Source: Pyrrhoderma lamaoense
Taxonomy: Eukaryota > Basidiomycota > Agaricomycetes > Hymenochaetales > Hymenochaetaceae
DNA: 64,000 bases
Assembly: GCA_002794735.1 (NCBI GenBank)
Contig: NBAZ01000002.1
Span: 806,001 to 870,000 of the forward strand
Reading direction: 5' to 3'
This document shows, piece by piece, positions 50,620-61,956 of the stretch. The stretch's first letter is position 1, and every line of letters begins with the position of its first letter. A model generated the notes under the pieces. The model had not been told where the DNA came from and ran no database searches. It saw only the letters and a list, made by a program, of their open reading frames with translations. Both the position numbers and the translations under genes were made by a program.

Positions 50620-51603
50620 GTTCTAAGTATATTTAGGAAGATAGAGATATACGGAAGAGTGGCTGTTTAAAGTACAAAATGCGTTCTGGTCAAGGCGAGT
50701 TCGGCACCCGTAAAGCAGATCACCAAGCACAGTGACACATGGAGAGGATGAAGGGTTTGTCACACATATGCGTGACGATGAAATGACTCAAAAAGGAATT
50801 CATATATAGGTTTTATGTCCCCCACCACCAGGGCCTTTTGGTACTCTACTTCCATTGATTATACCCCGCTCTCCTTATCCTGATCAATTTCCTACTGGTG
50901 TTCTGCAACACACCTTTTTTGTCATCCTAACGAGTTGTCGGAGTACGTTTGATTCTATTCTGTATTGTCTGAAGAAGATTGCCTTTTGAATAATGCCGTA
51001 ACATACACTCTCGCTAATGGCTGGAAAACAATAATCTTCAAATAAGTCATCTCTTTCTCTTGACTCATGACTGACCCGAAGGCGGAGATGACTTGTCTGC
51101 CAATTGTAAGGGATACTTACGGTATTATCACTTATACGCTGAACGATTCATTATCACTACCACCTCTATGAGTTCTCAGGGCCCAAGTGGGCTCTATAGA
51201 AGCGCGCCCTGCCTTCTGTCTCTGGATTAATCTTGAAACATCAGATTAAAACCACAATAAATATCAAGGCAAGTGTCCTCGGGTTGCAATCTGAATCTTC
51301 TATATCACAGAGAAGAGAGAGCCACATATTATACTCCTGGCCACCTTGTAATCAAACCCAAATCGAAAAACATTCGTTTACAAATTTAGCGCCTCATGAT
51401 CTCTAAATCTTCTTTCCTTCTTTTTGTCTTATCTCCTTTTATTCCGAGGGCAAGTTAGTAGTGAAGATTATTCTGAAAGAGTACGAGGCCATCGATTTGT
51501 TAGGTTTTAGTCCTAGTATAACGGAAGAACTTAAAAAAACAAATAGCCACGTTTCCCTTTGTAAGTAGTCCAGGTACATGAGAAACACCCCCGTATTGGT
51601 TTA
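50620..51603. other. Intergenic upstream of eIF2 gamma
   Basis: The promoter side of eIF2 gamma lies at 50620-50900. The remainder shows no gene or repeat I can name. Confidence 0.5.
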
Positions 51604-51855
51604 TCAACACCTTCTACGTCGATCTGACTTTTTTTCACAATAAAATTCATTTGATACTGTAAGAAATGCGGAGAAAACCTGACGAAACTGAGCCACGTGT
51701 CCGAATACTTCGAATAAAGAGTACTTTTTTCGTAGATAAAAAAAAGAACAGTACTGAAACTTCTGTACTCCCTTTGTGCGCTTCCGTATATCATACTTTT
51801 TCACCTCCTTTATAAACTGGTCCATTGTTTCGACACTCATCGTATTTTGAGTCAT
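51604..51855 (-). CDS. Possible small orphan ORF, 83 residues
   Basis: An open frame from an ATG at 51855 to a TGA at 51604-51606, reading MTQNTMSVETMDQFIKEVKK and ending in an Arg-rich tail after FYCEKKSDRR. It is rich in Lys, Phe and Tyr and matches no family I know. It lies alone in a 2-kb spacer with no evident neighbour relationship. It could be a short real gene, an exon of a larger one, or chance. Confidence 0.2.
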   Translation of the reverse strand: MTQNTMSVETMDQFIKEVKKYDIRKRTKGVQKFQYCSFFYLRKKYSLFEVFGHVAQFRQVFSAFLTVSNEFYCEKKSDRRRRC

Positions 51856-52671
51856 TTGGAGTACTTTCTACTGTTCCAAACTCGGGTATCTCATTGAAAC
51901 CGCCGCTCAAAGAAGTAAGCGAAATAGACCATTGTCTTTTCCCTTATTTAGCTACGACATCATTCCGTCAAATTTGTTAACCAATCTAGTGGTGTTAGTT
52001 TTCTTGAACCCTTACAGCAAGAAATTTACCCTTCATACTGAATTGTACGAATTGAAATGCCATAAATGGATACCTCTAAGGCGTGGTCTTGCTTGAAACT
52101 ATTCTAACAACACTCCACTCAACATTTTTTGTCTGCTAAGGCCTGATTATCCCTCCCTAGCGACGAATTCAAAAAAGAACAAAAAAACAAGGAGACTCAT
52201 TTCAACTTATTTGCTAGTTTGTGTGAAGATGTACTCTTCTTGCTGTATTCTTACCCGTTATCAGACGCCGAAGCCTTCTTAATTTCTGTTACTTCACAGC
52301 TGCTGCTGAGGTGGAATGGCCTTGTTGTCTTAGTCTCGGCCTGATCAGAAAGAAACATCAAGCCCTGAATGCACGGTAACAGCCTTCTACGCTCCTCATT
52401 GAGTTTGCCACAGGCCGAACATTGTATTTGATCTGAATCCTTGTACGTTACCGAGCCATCGCCGAACTCATATATAAGGAATTCTACGAACTCGGAAACA
52501 TTCTCATCAAGCAGATATTTTAAACTCTTGAAGTTTTCTGCTTACTTTTTACCGTTTTTTCAACTCGCTTCAATTTTCTTGATCCCAACTATACTTCACG
52601 TAACTTACTACTTGAACGACACAACTTGTGGAATCACTACCCGTACCACCTGAAGTTCATCGAGTTTAATC
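51856..52671. other. Intergenic upstream of a DUF6699 gene
   Basis: No coding frame or RNA gene recognised. The leader before the ATG at 52672 is pyrimidine-rich. Confidence 0.5.
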
Positions 52672-53260
52672 ATGTCGGCCTCTAGACCTCGCGTACACAA
52701 GGATCTTGACTTTTACACGTATAAGCAAGCGAAGGATGAAGGAAGATACATAGAACTTTGGGATATGCGTTACAATCCTCTCGATCGAAACAACAAATTC
52801 CGGGCTCCTCTCTTCCCTTACCACTTTCCTTACTATGGCCACAGGTGGCCGCCTTCCTCCCTCGAGTCTATCGCCTCTGCATTCTCTTCCGTTATCATCC
52901 CAGGCAGATTATAACTGGACGTTCGACATCACTCACATTGGTCCTCCAACGGGTAACAATGGGATCGCAGTCACAGCTGAAGACGTCCTCGCTGGGATAT
53001 ACGCCGGTCTACAAGCTTATCCCAGTTGTGAGGACCTAGAATTTTCCAAGGAGCACAATGATTTGGCTGAAACTGCGCGTTTGGAGCGATGTCAATTGTT
53101 TGGGCTTGATGCAGCTGAGGAACCCCTTAGGCGTATTGATTTCTTAAAGGGTGTCACTGGATATTGTGCTTTTGCCGGATTGGACAATTATACTCGTCAT
53201 ATGAGCACACCCGTGTTGAAGATCCAGTTGCAGCATGTCCCGCCCAAGTGGGAAAGCTAG
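52672..53260 (+). CDS. Small DUF6699 domain protein
   Basis: ATG at 52672 gives MSASRPRVHKDLDFYTYKQA and IELWDMRYNPLDRNNKFRAP; the second half reads YNWTFDITHIGPPTGNNGIA, VTAEDVLAGIYAGLQAYPSC and RRIDFLKGVTGYCAFAGLDN. The W-D opening, the VT-x-x-DVL-x-x-I helix and the final R-x-D-x-L-x-G-x-x-x-F-x-G-L block match the DUF6699 pattern. The two halves are in different frames, joined somewhere in 52800-52860; no normal intron fits, so an indel is likely. Compact, without the inserts of the other two members. The function of the domain is unknown. The stop at 53258-53260 lies 380 bp from the convergent MARCH5-like gene. Confidence 0.65.
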
Positions 53261-53639
53261 AGCCTCCTTATTTTGTCTTCTTTCTTCTTCTTCTTCATCC
53301 TCTCCCTTTCTTCCGTCCCAGTCCCAGGACAACGGTATAACCGAACTCAATAATACCGAAGACTCGTTTATACCAACATATCTTACAATTTTCCTTTTCT
53401 CTTCATCTATATGTTGCAATTTGTATCCACAGCAAGTAACAATGATGTACAAGTAACAAATTTTTCTCTCTAAAAAAGGACTTGTTTTCAGTAGCATGAA
53501 TAGTATGTATATAGTTGTAACACTGCAGGGATAGCATCAAATTGTACACCAAATAAAGAATTAGGAAATGCATGCAATCAATCAATCAGAAACGAAAAAT
53601 AGTGTGATAAATGCGTTGGTTGGGAAGGAAAGGCAGAAA
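53261..53639. other. Intergenic between convergent genes
   Basis: Short spacer with a CTT-rich stretch near 53275-53310. Nothing else seen. Confidence 0.5.
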
Positions 53640-55728
53640 TTATTGATCCTCTTGTAAGTATCTTTCACGTACTTCAGGCTTAAGGTCCAGTTCTGTCGGA
53701 TCAACACCCGTGAAGGGTCTGTTCAGCAGATGGCGTGATTTGACTTCGCGTTGCGAGAGGTAGCAGTACCAGATTGATACCAGATCTTTGGCAACATAAC
53801 AAAGGCCTAGACCAACAGTGTTTCTCCACCTACGACACGCGAAAAGCTTTTCCATCAGTACGTCTCACAAAGTAACATTAATGAAATTGGATACTAACCA
53901 TACAGGATCGGAGTCAGACCATGCCGGCGTTCCAACTAACAATGTGCGGGTCGCTAAACTTGCTATCGATATCATTATTTGCCATGCACCCATATCATTA
54001 TGGAAAGCATATTGGCGACTGGCAGCGAATTTTCTGGCAGAGTCTGGGGGCCGGACTCCAAGGAACATGCATAAAAGACGGCGTGGAGAGAAAAAAGAGT
54101 ATCCAGTGAAGTCTAGTCGTTCGTGGGCATTCGCAACAGGAGGTAATGCCAACTTCAGCAAGATAGATCCTGCTATATTTGCCACCATGGGAATGACAAG
54201 TGCACCTCCTACAAGGCGTCCTATTACACGTCCTGTCAGCTGTACACGCAAAGGATCTCCATCTCCATTGTTGTTCGGTGGGTTCTCGTTCTGGTTTTGA
54301 TTTGGCTGTCGCATCCGCATTCTCATTTCAATATCATTGTTGGCAACTGGCGCAGCATCTTGGTCTGGTTCTGCATTTTCAGCAGCTTCTCCCTGTTCAG
54401 CAGTTGGATTTCCATAATGATCGCGTAACGGAGCATCATCGAAATCTTCATCTTCCCAGACATTCGGCTCATCAATGGCAAACGGTCTTATTTCAAAGGC
54501 TTCGCCATCATGGAGTTCCTCAACTCGAATATTTTGGAGCGGAATCTCATGATGTACCTCAACGTTCTCTTCAAGAACAAGTCGAACATTATTATTATCA
54601 TCGACACCACCATCGTTAGGAGCATCTCCGTTCTCTGATCTATCGGCTTCGTCGTCATCATCATCATCAACCACCTCCATCTCCACTTGGAAATTGAACG
54701 GAAGAAAACCACGATCAATTACCAAATCTCTGCTTGAAGCCTCATTTCCAAGTATATACCGACGGAAACGCGTCATGTACTCATTGTATCTAAGGCGTAC
54801 AGCGGCCAGACCAAATTGAAATATAAATGGTGAAGGGGGCCAACTGTATAATGTATCTTGAAATGTATCTGCAATAACAGTACTAGGATAAGCGGATCTG
54901 AATTTTTGGGGAACCAGCCAGCGAGGTACGGGGTTATTAGGTCCAAATGAACCAAATTGACCTAAGAAGGTCCCAAGTGGTCGACCTGATCTGTCTCGAA
55001 ACTTCGCAACAGATGGCCAAATCATCATTAGTGGAAACAAAGGCAATTTGTAGCGAAATCGTTTTGTTCGACCAAGAATAAGACTGAGGGGGATTAAAGG
55101 GAGATTGAAAAAAGCGCGTAATGGCCATATTTCGACGTCATTTCCTAAAATAAGGCGAAACATTTCTGGCCCTACAAATTGCCGTACTGCATAAGCTCCG
55201 CATGCAGTGAGAGTAATATAAGCACCTAGAATGATATAAAGAGAAAAGTCTTTAATATATACAAGGAAGTGGATGTAAATAGCTTAATTACCAGCACTAA
55301 CGGATGCAGCTCCGGACACGAGAGTAAAGACTGTCCCAAAGTGATCCGTTAGTCTAATAGCGGCAGCAAAGACATCCATGACTCTCAATGGTAATGGATA
55401 ATTGCTTTTCATCCTGTACTGAACCTTGCATTGCGGACATTTCAATATACTTGATGCAGATTTGTCTGGATTATTCTCTGCAGATTTGATCCATTCCAAG
55501 AGACATTGCTCGTGAGCAATTAAAGTACATTTACATGGGTGTACCCATCTCTTTGGGGGTTCATTGATATTTCTTGGTTCTATTAGATGATTGATGCAAT
55601 ATACTCTTTCAGCCCATGTCAAATCCCGGGATCACAAAAGACGTAGACTCACGATCAGAATCCTCCTCCTCGCAACAAATATAACATGACTTGACACGAA
55701 GGTCATGTATCGTCGGTGCTCTCTGCAT
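53640..55728 (-). CDS. RING-CH membrane E3 ubiquitin ligase, MARCH5-like
   Basis: ATG at 55728 begins MQRAPTIHDLRVKSCYICCE. The RING-CH domain continues WVHPCKCTLIAHEQCLLEWI and ILKCPQCKVQYRM, giving the C4HC3 ligands. Hydrophobic segments follow (TVFTLVSGAASVSAGAYITL; PLRAFFNLPLIPLSLILGRT), resembling MARCH5/MITOL in order. The large exon 53883-55225 adds an acidic Asp/Asn/Glu-rich linker and further hydrophobic stretches (RVIGRLVGGALVIPMVANIA). The last exon joins to DPVWWRNTVGLGLCYVAKDL and ends at 53640. About 640 residues, longer than animal MARCH5. MARCH5 acts in the mitochondrial outer membrane in protein quality control and fission; the location here is inferred. The long exon reads cleanly. 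The exact first splice junction (near 55620-55655) is uncertain. Confidence 0.85.
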
Positions 55729-56940
55729 GTTGCTAAGCAGCCCTGTCCGCATCTACAGGACAGAACGGCGTCGCTGTTGTTCACTAACAGATACACTGGG
55801 ATAATAGACTATTAGTAGTAGCACAGACTTTGACTATACCCGTGGATTACTTGCTTTAAATGACGCCACGTGCAACGGGATTAGTAGTTCTTGCGTACGC
55901 GTGGACGGCTGAAGGCTCCATCAGTCGTGCCATATCTGGAAACGTCGATCCCTCCAAACAAAAGAAGCTTTGAGGCAAACAAAAAATCTTCAATAAATTC
56001 TTAAAATTGCGTGAAACATAATCCCAAACAATGTGGCACCAAATATAACCCCTTTTCATAGTAACAACACTAACTGACTACTTACTTACCAGTAACTATA
56101 CATCTTGGCTTCCTCGGTTCTCTTCTTAACCCGTGATAGAGACCTAAATTATGTTCGGTTTAGATATTGCAATCCCACCAGATGCATCATGCCCGTGTAA
56201 CGTTTGTACAGCGAGTAAATATAGTGTCCCCTTAAATAGCAAGATACACAGACCTTAGTTACTGATCGTAAAATGTATGCATAAGCATTAGCCCTGTGCC
56301 GCAAATCGGGTATTGATTACAACCGAGAAAACTAAAGTGACATATTTACTTGCTGAAGATTTTGCAACTTAGTCAAGACTTTGTGATCTCAAATACTGTA
56401 CTATAGGCCTTTAAAGACTATTATCTATGACTAGTGGAAAAGTCCCGGCCTTTCTTGTGTCAAAGTCACTTTGATCTGCATTGCTAATACAGTGCTTATA
56501 ATCCTATTTTCATTCAACGATTAATTTCAGAATGATTGATAAAAAAATATTTTACAAAGACGTTAACATCAATATTTTACATATGGATAACGACATAAGA
56601 TCAGATTTCCAATTTTAAAACCAAGAATATATAGCATCATCATTGCTATAAGACAAGAAAGTGACTGAACCTACTACCTTCACTAGCTCGCTTAAAAACA
56701 GAAGGAGAATTTGACTAGTTGGTGTGTGTGTTGGTGTAAGTCATCCCCACCCAGGGGTGGCCATGCGTCAATTACGAACACCGAGAATCATGAAGCCTCA
56801 AGGCACTCTAATTTGAAAAGTAGCACGAAAAAGGTTCCTACAATTTCACTACGTCCGAGGATGTCCTTCACTATTCCGGGATGATCTACTGAGCCAAAGT
56901 TTCCTGCCTACTTAGTGAGCGTTGATAAGGGTAGGAGCCA
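55729..56940. other. Intergenic, no gene seen
   Basis: Upstream region of the MARCH5-like gene, then AT-rich DNA with no recognised coding or RNA feature. Confidence 0.5.
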
Positions 56941-58378
56941 CTAAATGCGCCTCGGCCCTTCCCCGTACAGAAAATTCCAAAAGAGCGCTTTAGTGGCGAC
57001 CTTAAAGGCGAGGGGTTGGCAGAGGAGTCGTCTCTTCTTTCTCATCCTCCTCCTCACTCTCCACTCCAAGTCGCCATCTGATTCCCATCCCTCGGGCTCA
57101 GAGCCTCTGATATGGCCCTTTATACATATATTTCCGGCTAAATCATGGCTTCCCGCTCGTTTTGATCCTCCGGAGGGCGCAAAAACTAGCTGCCTGTTAG
57201 ACAAAGCCTTTGACCTTGTAGTATTCGGGTCCTGGAGGCTGGAAATGCTAGTGTTACGTGATCTTGATGATCTATGTATGCCTGATTCTCTTCCAGATGA
57301 GCTAGATCTAGTCAAAGGCTTTGAGATTCCGATGCCTATACGCCTGTGCCGTTTATAAAGAGAGGTCGAAGGGGAGGTAGTTAGCTCATATGACTTTATG
57401 CTTCTATGAATCGGTGGATCGGGGGCTTTATAAAGTCAGTATTAGTGGTGGAATCATTAATAACCTCTCTAATCTACAGAGTTCCTGAGATATATACTCA
57501 CGTAACATCGCATTTGGAGGGAACGCAGGGTGGGCGTTTGAGCTCCCACAGGATAGTTGTGGCTGATTTTGTGATGTCGGTCTCGAATTTTTGTTTGATG
57601 ATGAATAAGAATTCAAAGACTCGGCAATTGGTTCTACACGGACCCGGACGTCTCTCCGCGAGCGATTGGTCCCGTCATGGGCTTGGCTTTGATCAGTATC
57701 TTTTACTTCCTTTCTACAGACTCTGAGCTGAGTAGAGAGAGGGAAAAGAAGACGGCTGAGCCGGTCTATATGCGAGAAATGCTAGTCAGTACATGCGTAC
57801 AAGAATAATATAGCTAAACATATGATTTCTAATATCCGCGATCCTAATATCATAATAATGATGCAGAGGAATTTTCAGCCTACCTTGGAGATCTTTCGAG
57901 CCTAAGCGAACGCCGTGAATGTGCGCCTGTAGTTGCAGTAAGAGGCCGAAGTATGCAGCCTTATGAGGGGCTAGCTTATCGGGACATGAGGAAAAGGTAT
58001 GCAAGGAGACGCCGTTCCTCTGGAGAGTATTTTTTGCCACCTGTAACGTTGTTGATGAAAAGGTTTTCTCACGAGATGAAAGTCTACATGAAATGCGAGA
58101 TCACCGCAACTTACTTCGACAAGAGAAATTAGCTATGCCGGTGATATAAATCATAATATAAAGAGTGATGTCAGCGACTCAGTATTCTTACTATGTGGTG
58201 AAAAAAAGGGAAAGATCACCCTGCATAGACAGCCTACCTTTTCAGGATCTGATACGATGTAAGAAGGAGAAAGGCGAAGCAGTTTTGTACGCAATTCCTC
58301 GACTGCTTCAAGAAAGCTGTCAATGGAACATAACCGGGCACTAAGACTACCAGAAATTGGGGAATCAAACCAAGCCAT
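56941..58378 (-). CDS. Unrecognised Ser/Arg-rich protein, spliced
   Basis: I do not recognise this gene. The ATG at 58378 begins MAWFDSPISGSLSARLCSID, then FLEAVEELRTKLLRL and DPEK before a GTAGGC splice site. Exon 2 (about 57887-58040) reads VAKNTLQRNGVSLHTFSSCP and AAYFGLLLQLQAHIHGVRLG. Exon 3 (from about 57696) is polar and Ser/Asn-rich: ESLNSYSSSNKNSRPTSQNQ. The end (56941-57360) is basic and Ser-rich: KRHRRIGIGISKPLTRSSSS, RVRRRMRKKRRLL and the stop after FLYGEGPRRI. Frames agree across the first two introns, which supports real coding. Between about 57420 and 57450 the frame shifts, beside T and C runs. The N-terminus is helical and the rest probably disordered. No function is proposed. 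Confidence 0.5.
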
Positions 58379-60099
58379 GCAAAAAAGGAGAGAAGAAATA
58401 GATGGTGATAAACGTGAAGATCTAAGAGAAGTAGATACTTTAAAGGTGATGAGATAATTCTGTGACGGGATTTTTAAAAATATATGAGCTGATAGGGAAT
58501 AGTCTATTTTGGGAGTGGCGTAGCGGGGGTGGAGGAATGATAGGTGTAAGCAGAAACGGGCGATGAACTGATGGTGGTTGGGAGCTAAGAAAGCGTGAGC
58601 TGAATGGGAGAAGCTTAAAGGGAAGCGGAAGTATAATAACGGGCTGTGCCGGTGACTGGACTTGAACGTCCTGTGGTGATATAATACAATCGCGAGACGG
58701 TGCGTTCCAACTGTACCTCCTTTGGAATCGAACAGGCCAGTTCCCCGCTTGTTCGAGATGAAACATTTTTTATTAGTTTATCTTTTAAAACTTAAAAATC
58801 ACCCTGTCCTGTCCTCACTTCCGATCCAGCATGTTTCTATCCAATTAATCATCTAACTAATCCAAAGATAAATTTTTGGAATGAGGGGGCGAATTCTAAT
58901 GAACTCCTACTCTACCAATCGAGGAACTACTAGGGATTTTCCCTAATTGAATTCTAAGCCTTACGTCACGAAATTTCCTATTGGGTTGTTTCTCTCAACT
59001 ATGTTTTACTCATCGTAAACCCTCACTTTCTCACAGAAAGAACAACGCATTAGCTCAGTCAATGAAATGTGAATCAGCATCAGCATTTAATATCTATATA
59101 TGGTGTCAAAGTGCCTAACTGAGCCTGCTGGATGGATCATACACCGGTACTGACTCATAATCTCAACCGATTCCGGTGCTGAAATTTACATTACACTCAT
59201 ACGCATGTTTCGCTTATATTCCTGATAGCATTAGCTTTAGTCAAGAGCTTCTTGAGGGCTAAAGAGTAAGTCTCAAAACTCTTATATGTATAACGAACAT
59301 CAATATAAAAATAAGCTATATCAGAGCCCATGTGGACTCCATGCACGTCGTATCAAACTACTATTTGTTCCGCAATTCAGAAATTCCGGATCAGTCATTA
59401 TTAAGGTCGTTCTACTTTTGACCCCTAAAGCAATCCCTATGAATGGTCGAAATGAAGTCAACCGAGAAGGCAACAAGACGAGAAGCTCGTCGCATTTCAA
59501 AATGATCATTCACAGCGTCACTAGGTTTCCCTAGACAGATGACCTCATTCCTTAGCCCCTGAGAAAACCGGGTTTTACTACTCGAACGTCCGAGCAGTGA
59601 ATCCGCGTACAGTTCAGTACATATATTTACACAACGACAGTCGGCAATCGTCAGTAATAATTAGTTAGATCGATGAATGACACAAGTGTTAGTTACGTGG
59701 TCAGGCAGTACGGGGTAAGGTGGGAAAATTAACAGATCAAGGTTATGAACAAAAGGTGAAAAGGCATTGATAAGTAAAGGCTGCAGTAAGTCGTATAGCA
59801 GTAACGCCGTAAGAGATTAGTAAGGCAAAAAAAAGGGGGGGGGGAGGGAGGAACTAACAAGGAGATACTCATCGCATAATAATTAAGAATAGCTTCAAAA
59901 AAAGAAGAAAAGAATCCAAAAATTAGTGAGTACATCCGGAATCATCGCTTAAACTCAGACACTAATTGTGAAAGCGATTACAACAGCACGCAAGCATGGT
60001 GTCGTTTAGTCCCAAAATCGATAAAAAACATCAACATTCATCATTCAAATCATATTTATTCAGTCTTTATCAGCGGCCTTGCGTACGCACCGATTTTTT
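58379..60099. other. Intergenic, no convincing gene
   Basis: An open minus-strand frame with an ATG (58440-58766, beginning MFHLEQAGNWPVRFQRRYSW) is Pro/Ser/Leu-rich and matches nothing I know. A G tract of about nine with preceding A run lies near 59826-59844. No RNA gene is recognised. Confidence 0.45.
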
Positions 60100-61956
60100 T
60101 CATTGCATTTCTCGTGGAGGAGGATCAGGCATAAGAACGTGCATTTGTCGCTCACCAAAGCTTGATTTATGATTCAAGTCAGGAAGATCCGAAAGACTAT
60201 GCCAGTAAGTGTGTTGGGTAAAACTGTTGTACTTGAATGCGGGCGATATGACCCCGATGGAGTTGAATGGGAGTGCGCTGCAACAAATGACCAGTCATTT
60301 CCGGCAGAGGAAGCACCGATAGAAGAACCAGACTGGTGTTTGGAACTCGGGCGCTACTAGAAAGATAGTACGTTGAAGCAGAACCACTTTGTGCCTGGAC
60401 ACTGGTTGGGGAACGAGGACTTGTTGGTTCCATCTCGAGAGCTTCTCCCGGTAAATAAGCAGGAACAGGCTTGCGAGCAGAAGCAGACTTAGTTCGCCTT
60501 GCTGGTTTGGAAGAAGACGCCGGCCCACTAGAAGACGGCACAGCAGGCGGGGAACTCGATGTGATGTCACAGGGGAATATGCCAGTGTTGGTGAGGATAT
60601 TTCAGAGTCATAACCACCAATTTCTTGTGAGTAGGTTGCAGAAATATCGCGAGGAATACCGGGCGAGCCAATGGGATGAGATAAAGAAGATTCTGAGCGT
60701 GAAAATAAAGCCACTGGAATTTGTCTTTGAATATCCTGGTTTGCAATGTATTCACCAGAATGCCGTGGACTTGGAGTTACTGGGTGAGAACCAAATGGAT
60801 CTGTGGTATACATAAGAGACGAATGCCGTGAAGGTCTTGAGGCGGCCCTCCTGTAGAACCAGATACAAACGAGTTTACTGAATCACGGTAGTTGTGCGAT
60901 GCGCGGTGAACAGCTGAAGGTATTGGAGTTACGGCGGTCGAATACACAAAGGGCTTCTCTCCTTGAAAATGGATACTTTGATCGGAAATGGCCCGTCCTC
61001 GATTACCTGGAAGAGTATTGTTTAGGTTGAACGGAGGTAGAAATTCCGACCTAGACTCAGCTCCAGGCAGGCCATGCGCTGAACTAAATGACCCTCCCCG
61101 ACTGTTGATAGAGATAGCGCCTTTGGGGCGTCTTTTTTCGAAAAAGCTACCTCGAGGAGCACCCAGAGCGGAGCTTCTCCGGTAGCGCCTAATCAATAGT
61201 GATATGGCAATCAAGCCAACCACAAAACCTAAAACACCAATAACAACACCAGCGATTCCACCTCCAGCTAACTTAGAGGTGCTAACGGCTCCCACAACAG
61301 GAACCCAGTTGCAGAGCCAGTGGAAGAGGAAGAGATAGTATCTGAAGTACTTGATACTTCCGACGGTGCACTCGATGTCACGGTTGTTAAGCAGCTCGTA
61401 TCCGACCCATTCAGTATGTTAAAATAGTTCGAATAGTAAGGGTAGTCCAAAACTACCGCTTCTAAGACATATTCACCAGCTTGGATTGCTATGGATGTCC
61501 AGTTACATGTATATTCACTTGATGGTAACGCGTTTACTTCCGTTAATAGGAATCCCTCAGTCGCACTTTCAGAGCCTGTTATGAATAGACTGATATTACT
61601 AGAAGTGCTTCCATAATAAGACACTAAGATGAGAATTCATTTCATAAGTGAAGAATGGGCTCTAGTGACGGAGGGAAAAGGTCACATACAAGTGAAATAG
61701 ATGTTTCCGCATACAGTTGTGTCCTGGATAGAAGAAAACGAGAGTAATGAAGCCCAGTAGTGGATGAAGAGGAGGTGGTGGATGATGCAGAGGGTATTTG
61801 ATATGTTCGGGACGGCTGATGGATAGACAATATTGCGTTGGAATCATCACCATCGTCCTGCGGTGTGCGACCCATTACGTCTGCTGACATCCCTGGGACA
61901 GCCAGCATAGTCATGGCAAGAAGAAGGCCTGCATATATGATAGCAGGAGCCATCAT
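60100..61956 (-). CDS. Single-pass membrane protein with Ser/Thr-rich ectodomain (Mid2/Wsc-like layout)
   Basis: The ATG at 61956 begins a signal peptide, MMAPAIIYAGLLLAMTMLAV, followed by a Ser/Thr-rich segment. A second exon (ending its intron near 61624) encodes an ectodomain with SSNISLFITGSESATEGFLL, SIAIQAGEYVLEAVV and two or three Cys. Next are a Ser-rich stalk, one membrane span GIAGVVIGVLGFVVGLIAIS, basic stop-transfer RRYRR, and a long polar tail ending FGERQMHVLMPDPPPREMQ at 60100. This layout resembles cell-wall stress sensors, but no WSC domain is visible, so the role is only suggested. The frame shifts at short runs, such as CCC 61304-61306 (VPVVGAVSTSKL restored) and CCC 60846-60848 (SRPSRHSSLMYTTDPFGSH restored), and three or four more times towards the end. 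Confidence 0.7.

Noticed and set aside
56945..57358. Plus-strand 137-residue frame opposite the unrecognised gene
   Set aside because: It is the antisense shadow of a minus-strand exon whose frame continues from upstream Ser-rich sequence.
58620..58745. tRNA-like B-box motifs on the minus strand (GTTCAAGTCC and GTTCGATTCC)
   Set aside because: The T stems do not pair over five bases and no matching acceptor stem or A box is found upstream.
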